Program-made: the position numbers and the translations under genes | From: Toxoplasma gondii ME49 | Lineage: Eukaryota > Apicomplexa > Conoidasida > Eucoccidiorida > Sarcocystidae | Assembly (NCBI RefSeq): GCF_000006565.2 | Contig: NC_031478.1 | Span: 3,181,127-3,245,126, forward strand | Length of the DNA: 64,000 bases | Direction of reading: 5' to 3' | In this document: positions 36,868 to 48,000 of the stretch, in pieces | How the letters are laid out: every line of letters starts with the position of its first letter | How positions within the stretch are numbered: the first letter of the stretch is position 1 | Notes under the pieces: model-generated | Database searches by the model: none | What the model was told of the DNA's origin: nothing | Seen by the model: the letters and a program-made list of their open reading frames with translations, nothing else

Positions 36868-39800
36868 ATGTCGGGTGCAACTCCAGGCGCTGTGGCAGCG
36901 CTGCAGCCTGCGAGCGCGGCGCCGGCGTTGTTCACGATTCCGGCAGATGTTGCGCCGTCGGACTTGCCTGACCATTACTTGGGGCAAGAAGAGTTGCGCG
37001 GCATCGACAAGCAAATGGAGAAGCTCTTCAAATGCGAAAAACTCGATGAAGAAGAAGTCCGCAGCCTCTGCGCCGTTTTGAAGGTAGCGCAGAACCACAA
37101 CAACGCAGAGTGAACGGAAGTCGCTTCTCTCCCGCGCTCCCCACATCGCCTCTGCTTACCTCTCTCCATGCTCTTCTCTGTCGCCTTTTTCCTCCATCTC
37201 TTCTTGGCCTCCTGAGTCTCCTCTGTCTCCTCTCGATGTCACCGATCTCCTTTCTTTTTCTCGCCTTCTTTTCAGGTCTTTGTCGTCTTGGTTTTTCTGC
37301 TTCAGGACATTCTTGTGCAAGAGGCGAATGTGCAGCCCGTACGCACACCCGTGACTGTCGTCGGAGATATTCACGGACAGTTCCACGATCTCCTGGAAAT
37401 CTTCAAATGCGCGGGCAGTGAGTTCTCGTCTTGTCTTTTGTCTTCGTTCGCCTTTCCCTCTCTTCGTCTTTGCTTTCTTTCCTTGTGTTTTTTGTGTTTC
37501 CCCGGGGGTCTCCAGCCGCCTGTCGCTGCGCCTCGGACCACAGCCTCGTTTCTTGTTTTTCCTTTCTTGTCGTACGCGCTTCTTCTTCTCTCTCCAGGCA
37601 TCGCCTGAGTTCTCTCTCCTGTTCCTTCGCCGCGTTAGCTCGTCTTCTTTGCTTCGCCAGTCCTCGCCCTGTGTGCGTCGCCTTCGTTCGTCAGTGCTGC
37701 CTGCTTCTGCTTGCTGTCGCTCTGCGTTTTTCTGCTGTCGTTCCACGGCACCCACTCGCGGCCTTTCATCGGATTTCATTGCACTGTTTTCACTTGACAA
37801 GGCGAATCGTTTTCTCTGCGTCGGGGAAGGCCGCTCCTTTTTGCCGGGCAGTGGCTCATGTCCCCACTCTGTTTTTGTGGAATCTGGTTTTCTGCTTTTT
37901 CCCTTCAGCCTGTCCGTCTGTGAATTTCCTCTTCCTCGGCGACTACGTGGATCGAGGCCTGAACTCGGTCGAGTCCGTGAGCCTCGTCTTTCTCCTGAAG
38001 GTAAGAAAAAGGAGAACGCCTCCTCTTCGGACGTACATCGAAGAGAACAGAGGAAAGCCGAGCACGGAGCGGAACGAGAAAGAAGAGAGATGCGGAAGGC
38101 GAACAAGATCCGTGAAGACAACGTTGCGGCTTTCCTCATTTCTTACCGGCAGGTCCGATATCGACACAGAGTAACGCTGATCCGAGGCAATCATGAAAGT
38201 CGGCAAATCACTCAAGTGTATGGATTCTACGACGAGTGCCTGCGCAAATATGGAAACGCCAACGTCTGGAACTACTTCACTGGTAAGAGCGCGAACGTTT
38301 TCTTCTTCTTCTTCTTACCTGCCTGCTTCTCTTGCCCCCGCTCTGTCCTTCCTTCCACCTTCTCGCGGTTGTACAGGTTCAGCAAACGACGCGTCCTTCC
38401 CTGGACGCCGACGTCTGCATGTGATGCGTATCGAGTAGCTGCGTGAAGCGATTTCGCATGCATCTTTGTCTCCGTGTTTGGCGCGTTTATCCTTGCGTCT
38501 GTGGAGACCGGTGGAACTTGGCGAGTCTCGATTTTCTTCTTCAGATGTTTTCGACTACCTCCCCTTGAGCGCGCTAATTGAAGATCAAATTTTCTGTCCG
38601 CATGCGGGTTTGTCGCCCACCATCGAAACTCTTGACCATGTGCGTCTTCTCGAAAGGTGAGTTTTTCGGACTCTTTCTCGCTCCCCGCGGCGTCGCGTCT
38701 CCGTTGCTGACTTCCCTTCTTCCTCCGTGCTTTGACCTCCTCGGTCCTTTCTCCTTGCGTCTCCTTCTCTCGTTTCTCTCGTGGTGTTCGTCTTCTCTGG
38801 TTTCCTCCTTCTTCTACTCTTCTTCTCTGCCCCTGGCGCTTCCTCTTGCTCTCTCTCTCCGAGCTGCTCGCGTTTTCTCCGAGTCAGAGATGTTTGGGTG
38901 TGGAGTCGCGAGCGAAACGTCTCCACTTCGTCTCTTCAGTGGCTGCTGTGTCGCGTTTTTTGCGGCGTCGAAACGAAACGTCTTCCCCTTCTGGAGTCTC
39001 TGAATGCCGCCTGTTGCGCGCAGAAGAGTCTTTCCTTTTCCTTTCGTTTCTTCACTTTTTCGCGTCTTCAGATTCCAAGAAGTTCCACACGAAGGCCCGA
39101 TGTGCGACCTACTCTGGTCAGACCCTGAGGAACAGATGCCTGGCTGGGGGATGTCTCCGCGCGGAGCAGGTGAGTTTTCTCTTTTCGGTTGTCTCCTTGT
39201 TCCTCTTTCTCTCCGCTCTCTTTTTCATTCCTCTTTCCCCTCCTTTCTTCTCTTCTCTCTGCGCCATTCTTCTGCCTTGCCTTTTCTTTCCACTCGCTCT
39301 TTTTCATTCCTCTCTCCCCTCCTTTCTTCTCTTCTCTCTGCGCCATTCTTCTGTCTTGCCTTCCCTCTCTCCGCCATTCCATCTTTCTTCTCCTCTCTCC
39401 GCCGTCAATCGTCGTTTCCGGTTCTTGCTTGCATGCGTCCTCCTCGTTCCTCTTGGCCAGGCTACACGTTTGGTCAAGATATCTCGGAGAAATTCAATCA
39501 CGTCAACGGCTTGAAGCTGATCGCCAGAGCTCACCAGCTCATCATGGAGGTAAGTGTCTCAGTGTCTTGACCTGACATTTGTTTCATTTTTTTCAGTTCC
39601 TCGTCTCTCTGGTCCCTCATCGCTTTGCTCCTCTCACGCTCGTGGTCAACGTCGTTTTCTCTTCGTCGAGTTTTTCTCGCGTTTCTCGCCTCTCTCCGGT
39701 TCTCGGTGCCCTTGATCTGCAGTCTCACAGAGTGGCTGTCTTGTTCTTTCCTCGTTTCCTTCGCCGTTCTTCTGCCGCCTTCCTCTCCTCCCTCTCCTCT

Positions 39801-40628
39801 TTTGTTCCCTGTCTTGGTGCTTCGCTCGCTGCTGTTTCCTCGCGCTCACGTTTCCGCTTCTTTCTCCTTCGACCTTCAGGGATTTCAGTGGTCACAGGCG
39901 AACAACGTCGTCACCATTTTCTCTGCGCCGAACTATTGCTACCGCTGTGGCAACCAAGCTGCAATCATGAAGATCGACGAGCACATGAACTACACCTTGT
40001 AAGGGAAACTTCTCTCGACTTGTCTTCTTTGCTGATTCGCCTCAAGGAAACAACCTTCCGTTTGTCTACAGAGCATGCACTTCTTTGTCTCCACCTTCTC
40101 AAAACGCTTCTCAGGCTCACCTCGTCAGCCGACGTCTCCCTTTTGCGTCATCATCTTCTCTTCTAGAGAAGGGCATTCCTCGTCGCTGGCAGTTCCTGAC
40201 CCCTCAGAAGTTCGCCTCTTGTGTCCTGTTCGATTTGGCGTCAGTCCTGCGTCTCTTTCCCTGGACTTCCTTCGAGATCTGCAGAGTTCTGCTCTCCCGC
40301 GACCCGGAGGAACTGTGGTCCTGGTTTACGTCCAGCGAAGCTTCGTTAGATCTGTGGATGCGTTAAAAACGTTTCTCGACTACCACCCCACACATATAGA
40401 GATAGATACGCACCTCCGCCCTGAAGGCGGCGACGAAGCTCGCGTGATGCATGAGACTCAACATTTGCGTCCTCTTCTTTTCTCTTCTTCGGCGCTTACG
40501 CCGTCGAGAAATCACCTCTGCTCTCTGTGTGTGCCTTGTTTTCTCGCCTCAGCATCCAGTTCAATCCGTCGCTTCTGCAAGCCTCGGGAGCAGACATGCA
40601 GAAACGAATTCCGGACTACTTCCTGTGA
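36868..40628 (+). CDS. PP2A-C: Protein phosphatase 2A catalytic subunit
   Basis: Catalytic Ser/Thr phosphatase that normally joins A (scaffold) and B (regulatory) subunits. Exons: 36868-37083, 37306-37417, 37909-38000, 38153-38282, 38545-38656, 39072-39169, 39461-39549, 39880-39998 and 40553-40628; 347 residues, against about 309 in animals. Metal and phosphate-binding motifs are intact: GDIHGQ (92-97), GDYVDRG (120-126), RGNHE (151-155), RAHQL and [16 protein letters not shown]2A rather than PP4/PP6 is shown by [25 protein letters not shown] and the C-terminus IPDYFL. Tyr 345 and the carboxymethylated Leu 347 are present, but the usual Thr of TPDYFL is Ile 342, and the usual HGG is HAG (203-205). 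The extra N-terminal residues (about 1-38) are Ala/Pro-rich and unlike other PP2A. The ATG is the only one in frame upstream. Introns are C/T-rich. Confidence 0.96.
39216..39361 (+). repeat. ~79-bp tandem duplication in PP2A intron 6
   Basis: A pyrimidine-rich block starting near 39216 is repeated from about 39295 with a period of 79 bp and few mismatches (cattcctctt at 39226, cattcctctc at 39305). It lies within the intron between 39169 and 39461. Confidence 0.85.
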
Positions 40629-41356
40629 GGGGAGACCGACAAAACAAACGAAGGCTTGAGGAGGCCAGGACAAACGCTCCGTGGTTCTAGAAACACAGGC
40701 GAGAAGGATGCGAGGCGATGAGGAAGAATGCGAAGAAAAGAGAGAACGAGGCGAAGAGGGGAGAGCTAGAAGAAGAGGCGGACAGAATAAGAAGGGAGGA
40801 GGGGAGGAGAAGGAGATGATGGAGATGGTGAGAGGAACCAAGGAGGCAGAACAGCAGAGAACAGGAAGAGACGAGAGAAAGAGAAGAGACGGACGAAGAA
40901 GAGAGAAGAGGCCCTCGAAAGAGGAGTTTCTGGCAGAGTTCGAGAGCGGCGCCTTGCGTCGCCAAGGCATTTGCTGACAAAGAACCAAGAAGAACGCATC
41001 GAAGGACCAGAGGGAGGCTGTTGTTGTTTTGAAGGAGAAGAGAACGTGAAGAATCCAAGAGTCGCGAGAGTGTTCTCCACAGGGAAATCTGCAATTATTC
41101 AAGGCTGCTTCTGTGTTCAACTGCCCGGCGGAAACCGCCCCAGTCCATCGGAGGCAGAACCATCGATCTGTCGAGAGAGTTTCTATCGTTTTTTTCGCAG
41201 CTCTCTTTTTATGCGTTTGTCTCTGGGGAGGGCAAAAAAAGTCGGTGAACAGAACTACACTACTTATGCATATATACATGATCCTTGTCTGTGTGTTTGC
41301 ATAATATATATATATAATTGTATTTATACGCATATGAATCTCTCTAGATACATGTT

Positions 41357-41404
<48 letters not shown>

Positions 41405-44400
41405 TATGCATTTGGGCAGGGCTGCACCGGCTGAAAGGAGACTGACTTCTGTGAATGGGTGAACGAGTCCTGAGTTCGGCTTCGACTCGATCGGTGGTTT
41501 AGCGTAGAAAGTGGAAGTTCCGTTTGTGGGTTCCGTTTGTGGGAGAGTGCAGTGACTGCGTCGCTTGTCTTTTGATTTCGTTTCGGGACTGAGAGAGAAA
41601 GGTTTCTTCTTTCGACCGTTGCGTTTCTTTCGCCGACGATAAGCCGAGTTGGACAAACGCAGTTGAACAATCCAGAGAGGAGAAAGCTCCACAAGTGGGG
41701 GGGGAGCTGCGGATGGCCTGGATGTTCAGGGAGAAGAAGCAGGAATCGTGGACAAGGTGCCTACAAAGAGACTGTGAAAAGAGAACAGGAAGACGACTAA
41801 GAAAAGAAGTCGAACGTGGAACTGAGGGAAAAGGAAAAGGTGATGGAGAGAAGGCGGAAAGAAGGGGAGTGAAAGAAGACTGTGGCAGAGAGACTGGGAG
41901 AAAGCGACCAAGAGGAGAAGAGAAAGAAAGAAGGTAGACTACCTTCTTGTCAGGTCTCTTGCTGTGCAAGAGAGTCCTGGACTTTGCCTTAAAAAGAGGC
42001 ATTCTTGTTTCCTGTGCTGCGTTGTTCTTGTCTGTCACCTCCGTATTGTCTGGATAGGGCCAGAGAGCCTCTTCACATCTGCTGTCGTCTTTGTCTTTTC
42101 TTCTTGGTCTGCTCTCGACTGTCTCGTCTGTCGTTTTCACACCGCTGCTGTTCTTCCAACTTCCGCGTCGTTTTTTTTCTGGTTCTCTTTTCTCCGCTGC
42201 TTCTTTTTCCTTTTTCCTTGCGATTGCCAGCACACTGCCTTTCGTCCTTTCTCTTCGTTTTTTGCACTCTTTCTCTTTTTGGAGGCGGCCGTCCCCCCGG
42301 TCCCCGGGGCGTATCGGTCTGCCCGGCGCAAGTGAGAAAGGCTTTTCTGGGATACGAATTGTGTAAATATCGAATTCGCCGAACGCTTTCTCGCATTTCG
42401 CTTTGGACAATTGTTTAAAGGAATTGAACGATACCGTAAATCGAACCTCTGTTTGCCGCTGAAGGACGTCCAAACGCGAGAGAGTGGATGCACTGTGTTT
42501 TCAAACGGCTGCTCGTGTCGAGGCATGGTGCGCAACTCCCGCCCCGATTCTTTTTCGTATCTTCCATCTTTCTCGAGGCATTTCTTCACAGCTTAAACAT
42601 CGCTTGCAGGTACTCGATTCAAACCAGCATACACTCGAAACACAGCGGCCACCGTCGCTCGAACCTGCTCTCGACCCCAGACGCTCTCGTCTCTTCTCCA
42701 CTTCTCCCTCTATGCCTGTCTCACTGTTCCCCACCTCCCAGCAGAAAGACGTCTCAATTCGTCTGTGTCGCTGAAAAGAATTCATCGCGACTGGAAAGCT
42801 GGAACGGACTGAAGCCGAACCTGCCATTCGCGGGTGTCTTCACGCATGCCCGAAGTCGCTTCCACTCTTCTCGCTTTCAGTGGTTTTGGGACGTGGAACG
42901 TCTCGTTTCTGAAAACGGCAACCTGCGTTCCACACCAGGTGAAGCCAGTTCCGGTCGCTGGCGAAAGAATGGAACCGGTTTTGTCTGCTTGAAACTTCAC
43001 TAGATGCGTCGCTCTCTGCAGTGCTCTACGCCGTAGGAGAGAATGCGCTTTCTACCGGCTGCCTTGTTGTTTCTCGGTGTGAGGGAGGGAGGGGGGATAG
43101 AATCCAGGTTTCCTCGTTCTGCCATGAACTCTTGGCTGCCCGCAGCGTTCTGGCATGTTTCGCTTCTCCCTAGCGGAACTCGCAGCTGATCTCCGCGCGT
43201 CCGCGTTCGAGACAGGAAGAGGGGAGGAAAGGCGAAGATGGGGAGAACGGGAACAGAGAGAAAAGAGAGAGAGGAGACTCCAGATGCGAGCGCGACGAGA
43301 GGAGAGAGAACACCCGCGTGACCAGGTGGAGAGACTCACGAAGAAGAAAGGCAAGAGGCGAGAGAGACAGCAAACGCGGAGCGCGGAGAGAAAGCAGAGC
43401 AAGATGTAAAAGATGAGCGAGAATGCGAAGCCGCAAGCGTGTGAACTCGAACGACACAGTCCGGCCCGCATGTCCTCTGTTGAGGTGAAGACGGAACGCG
43501 AATGACAAAAGGGCGCGACACCGGAACGCATGCATTTCGAGTCTTTTTGTCTGAACCATTGTTGTCGCTTCTTCTTCTCTCTTCCAAATGGAAGAAAGGC
43601 GACACAACGCGCGCGAGGCTCACACACCGCAAACGAAAGTCCGTACATGCATGCGGGCATCTGTGCATCATCTGTGTCGCCTCCAATGATGAGAGATAGA
43701 CGACGAAGTTCTTCGCGACAGCTGCACCCCAGGACCTCCTTTGGTCGCCATGTACAAACCACACAACGAGACAAAGTGGAGAAAGGATTCATCCCCGGAG
43801 CACCGCCTATAAGCCGCACAGCACTGCCTTGGACTTTCGGAAGAAAAACGCCTTCGAAAAACCTTTCTCCACATACACACCGCAGAAGTTTGTTGCGGAG
43901 TGTTGCGAGCTCCGTCTTCTCCTTCTTTTCGTTCTCTCCTTCTTTTCGTTCTCTCCAGACACCAACAGACTCAACAACGCAAGTTGCTCTAGGAGAGACG
44001 GCAGAACGGCTGCGGACGTCGTCCTCCGTCGTCGGCGAACGCGGGAGTCGTCCGCCTGCTTTCCGGTGAAGGCACGGGTACACACAACATGCTGATCGAC
44101 TCCTTACAGAAACCCGAAGACTTCTCCATTATTGGAGACAAGAAACAGAGACAAAGCGAGGGAGAGAAAAAGACACAAACAGAGCAGTCGTCTTACGACT
44201 CGTTCTTCGTTTCTTCTCTCGTTGAGATGGTCCTCGGACGTCGCTTTTCTTGCACCTCTCCCGTTCGCTTTCACAAAGAAAAAGACGCAGCCGGCGTCTC
44301 ATTCCTCCCTCGCGGCTTCCGCTTCGGAAAAACGCGCATGCAATCCCCGCTGATCGGATTCCTCGTTGCTCTTTCCTCAGTTGCATGCATGCATTTCTGC

Positions 44401-44969
44401 TTCCCTGCTTCGCCGTCCAGATGTCCACGAACCGCTTTCTCCGGAGCTCGCAGGTCCGTCAGTTTCGCGGCTTTTGCCTGAAAAGCTGATTTTCCCTGTG
44501 GCAAAAATCACAAAAATTCGCAGGCGTCGGCAGTCTTCTCGAAAGCAAGTCGCAGACAGAGTGCATGTCTGCCCTTCACTTGGCTGTACTCATACTTCCC
44601 CCCCAAAATACATGCATATACTCAGATAAATCTATATCTATATCTATATCTATCTATATATATATATGTACACATGCATTCTTGCACAAGATCTCCTTCG
44701 CTGTTTTAGCAACCAAGGTCTTCGTCTTCCGTTAGTAAACGGATACGATTCTGATACAAAGGCTGTATCACTTTTTTTTCTAAACCTCGTCATCAAACTT
44801 CCCTCTACGTGAAAACATAAACAAACACACACATCCTCAGTGCATTTAGCTATCTATCTGCATATCCATATCCACATATATTTATATTTATATATATATA
44901 TATATATAGATGTATAGATATAGATATATAGATAGATATATACATAGATATATATATTTATATATATAT
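40629..44969. other. Convergent intergenic region between PP2A and the C2/coiled-coil gene
   Basis: Two convergent genes end here. The plus strand is purine-rich (GA runs) at 40680-40960, 41700-41940 and 43160-43410, which is the look of pyrimidine-rich minus-strand sense sequence, and pyrimidine-rich at 42000-42300. Frames of up to 340 codons on the minus strand (43052-44083 and 41499-42473) follow these runs and show no domain. I call no CDS. A long (TA)n tract lies at 41275-41402. Confidence 0.45.
41275..41402. repeat. (TA)n microsatellite
   Basis: Two TA-rich blocks (41303-41325 and 41358-41402) separated by mixed sequence, in the convergent intergenic region. Confidence 0.9.
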
Positions 44970-45003
44970 CTAGATATATATATTTATATATATATATATC
45001 CAT
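44629..45003. repeat. TATATC/(TA)n microsatellite cluster
   Basis: Runs of tatatc hexamers (44632-44660) and a longer (TA)n with gata/tata units (44860-45003). It overlaps the last codons and 3' flank of the minus-strand C2/coiled-coil model, which makes the exact end of that model doubtful. Confidence 0.9.
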
Positions 45004-48000
45004 GTGTTTCTACATGTGGTTCCAGCTCTTTGAATAGTGCTGGTCTTGGTTGTCCGTTTCCGAGTTTGTGTGTATGGTAGGACTGCATTCCGCGAATGTT
45101 TGGACCGCAGAAGATTCACAAGTCCTTCGACGTTTGGAGCTGCATGTTTTGTCACGGTCTCCGGGATCTTCGCTGCGGCAGGCAGTCTGTCGAGCTCTGT
45201 GCGTTTCAGTTTTTGCAGTGGTGACGACCGCGAAATGCGCTCACCTTCCTCCGAACGTTCGCGCCTGCAGGCTTGCGTGGAGGAGCGGAGGCGAAAGCGA
45301 AACGACTCGGAACGAGGCGGAGGTTTCGTCGCATGCACAGGTAGAGGCGGACAGCCAGTTCCGCGTTTGTCCGCGCCTTCGCCTCGAGAGTCTCGGTCTC
45401 TCTTCTGTAGCAGCGAAGTCGACGAGAACGAGAGGTCGTCAGCATCGAAGACAACCACATGCGACGACTGTTTCCTGTACGTCGACGGCAGCGGAGACGC
45501 GCGCCTCTCCCGCGTCTCCTCTCCTCGACCAGTTCCTTCTCCCTCCGCGAGAGGAGGCGCAGACCGCAGCCGCGAGTTGAGAGGTGACAACGCTCCCGAC
45601 AGGCTGGACGGAGACACCCGCGCGTCTTGGTCCTGAGACGCGTGCAGGGCGCCTTGGTGCGGCAGCTGCTGGGGAGACTGCTGCGAACTCGAGCAGCGCG
45701 AAGACGAAGCTGCACGGAAGAAAGACTTCAGAGAACGAATCGGACGCAGACGACGCGCCGTCGCCGTCGAGGAAAAGAAGTCTCGCGACTGCGCCTGTAG
45801 TTTCAAGTCGGCAACTTGCACCTGAAGAACGAAACAGACAGCCAAGGCGCTGCATGCGAACTTGCGAGAAGGCGCTGTCCCTTTCGCCGTTCTCCTTGTC
45901 GAGAAGCGAGAAAGACACCAGGCGAAGGCGTCTGTGGCGAGCGTCGACAAAGACGCATCCGCATCATCTCACAGTCTCCACGAACGTCGGCCGCGGCGCT
46001 TCACGGAACGACGCGGTTCTTAGAACGAGCACAATGGAGGGAAAGCGAGCAACGTCACTCGTTGACCGACTGCGACCAGATTCCATTGAACGTGAGTCTC
46101 AGGAACAAAAGCGGTTTCCCAGAGAGCGGCCGAATGAAGCGCCGGAGGCCTGGCAACGCACAGGCGCCTGCGTCGTGAATCCTTCGCCTGTTCCGTTGCT
46201 CGCAGAAAGCTTGACTCTCGCGTGTTCTCTTTTGAAACGCTGTAAACGTCTCGAGAGAAAGGACTGGAAAGGAGAGAAACATGCGTGAGTTTTCCACTCT
46301 CGCGTCGGAGGCAGGTTTCCCCGGGAACTCCACATGCGCGGGTCTGCGTCCAGACGGTCCACCTGCCTCAGTGCCTCTGTGTGTGTGTCTGCACTCACCT
46401 CAAGATCCGAGACGACGGCCGCGTAGCTGAGAATCGTATCCTTGAGAGACGCCACTTTGTTCTTGCATAAATCGAGATCTTCTGCGCGTTGCTGTTCTGC
46501 CAAGGCCAGTTCGATCTTCGTCTTCACGAGGTCCTGAGACGCACGCAAGGAGACACAGGAGCACAGCCAGATCTCCGACCAACGTCGTCACATCGTCTCT
46601 GTCACCCTCCTTTCTGCATCCCCGCTTTCGCTCTGGATTCCTTTCCTCTCCTCTCTTCGCTCTCGTCTTGGACGCTGTCGCGTCGCTCTTCTCCAGGGAC
46701 CTCTACTCCCTTGTTTCCTTTGATTCCTCGTCTCCCTTTTCTTTTCTGCTCGCTCTTCGAAAGCATCTCCTGGTGGATTGTCTCTTCCATCTTCACTGTC
46801 TTCCTCTCGTGCCTCGCTCCGCTGCCCCCTTCCCCTTCCACCGCTTGCTCCCTTCTGCCCTGCCTCTCTTGAGGTTTCTCTTTCTTCTTTCGCGAGACTC
46901 TCAGGCTTCTGGCTGCCACCCTCGCCCACACACCATTTCGAGTTCTTCAATCAACTGCGCAGTGCGTTTTTCGGCCTCTCTTCGCTCGCGCGCTGCCGCT
47001 GCTTCGTCCGCGTTTCCCCCTAGGTTCGCGGACGGGGCGAGGGAAGAGCTGAGAGAGGTCCCCATTTTCTTTTTCGCGAACTGCTCGTTCGCGGCAAAGT
47101 CGCGCTCTCCAGGCGACTTCGGACAGTAACTGATCTCGTGCTCCAGTGCCAGCACCTGCATTCTGCAGGTCGAGAAAAATGAAATGAAAGTCGGAAAAAG
47201 ATGAAGCGTACGCGCCGCGTCCCTCGGCAAACGCAGACGCGTTCTGCAGTCAATCCTCACGAGTCGAATGCGTAGTCGAGACGCCACAGAAAACGCGCGG
47301 GGTACAGTGACAGGAGACTCAGAGAACTCAGAGACACACGGCCGGCAGTGATGTTGTTTCTTGTTCAAAGAGACAGGACGCTCTGCTTGGAAAGGATCGC
47401 GTTTCGCCTTCCAGACAACAGGTCCACGAAACGTTCGTCTGTCACAGGTTCCATCTCCCCTGGCCTATCTGAACAATCTGAAACGGCGAAAACAAGGTTT
47501 CGTGCTTCGAGGAAGAACGGAAAGGAGAACGGTGGCTGCTGCAGACAGCAGTTTTGCAAACGGAAAAAAACGCGGAGAGCAAAGAACACCACGGGAGACG
47601 CTACGCACTGCGCCCGATGTTGCCCCGTCGCTTCGCGAGAAAACGGAGGAGAGACAGCAGCAGAGACACAAGAGCGCCAGAGAACGAGAGGCAGAGAACG
47701 AAAGAGAGAAAGGAACAGCGACATAGAAAGGGCAAGAAAATGAGGTAGGAAACGGGGGAAGAAGAAAGAGAGAAAGCAAGGAAGGCGGATGGGACTGAAG
47801 ACGCAAGGGAGAGAACAAAAGAGAAAAACAACTCGGACATGCAAAGAAGGAGGCAGTTACCTGAGAGTCACTTTCTCCTGTTCGACGATATGGATCCGCT
47901 CCTGTTGCTGGTCGCGAGTGACACGCAGCTGCTCCTGTTCAAGCACCCCAAGGAAAAGGGAGAGCGAGATGAGAGACGAGAGATGAGAGATGAGAGATGC

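Noticed and set aside
41499..42473. 324-codon minus-strand frame
   Set aside because: Half is Lys/Arg/Glu and half Ser/Phe/Pro from opposite purine and pyrimidine runs; typical of non-coding biased sequence.
43052..44083. 343-codon minus-strand frame
   Set aside because: Follows a GA/CT-biased stretch, Ser/Arg/Cys-rich, no domain, overlaps equally long frames on the other strand.
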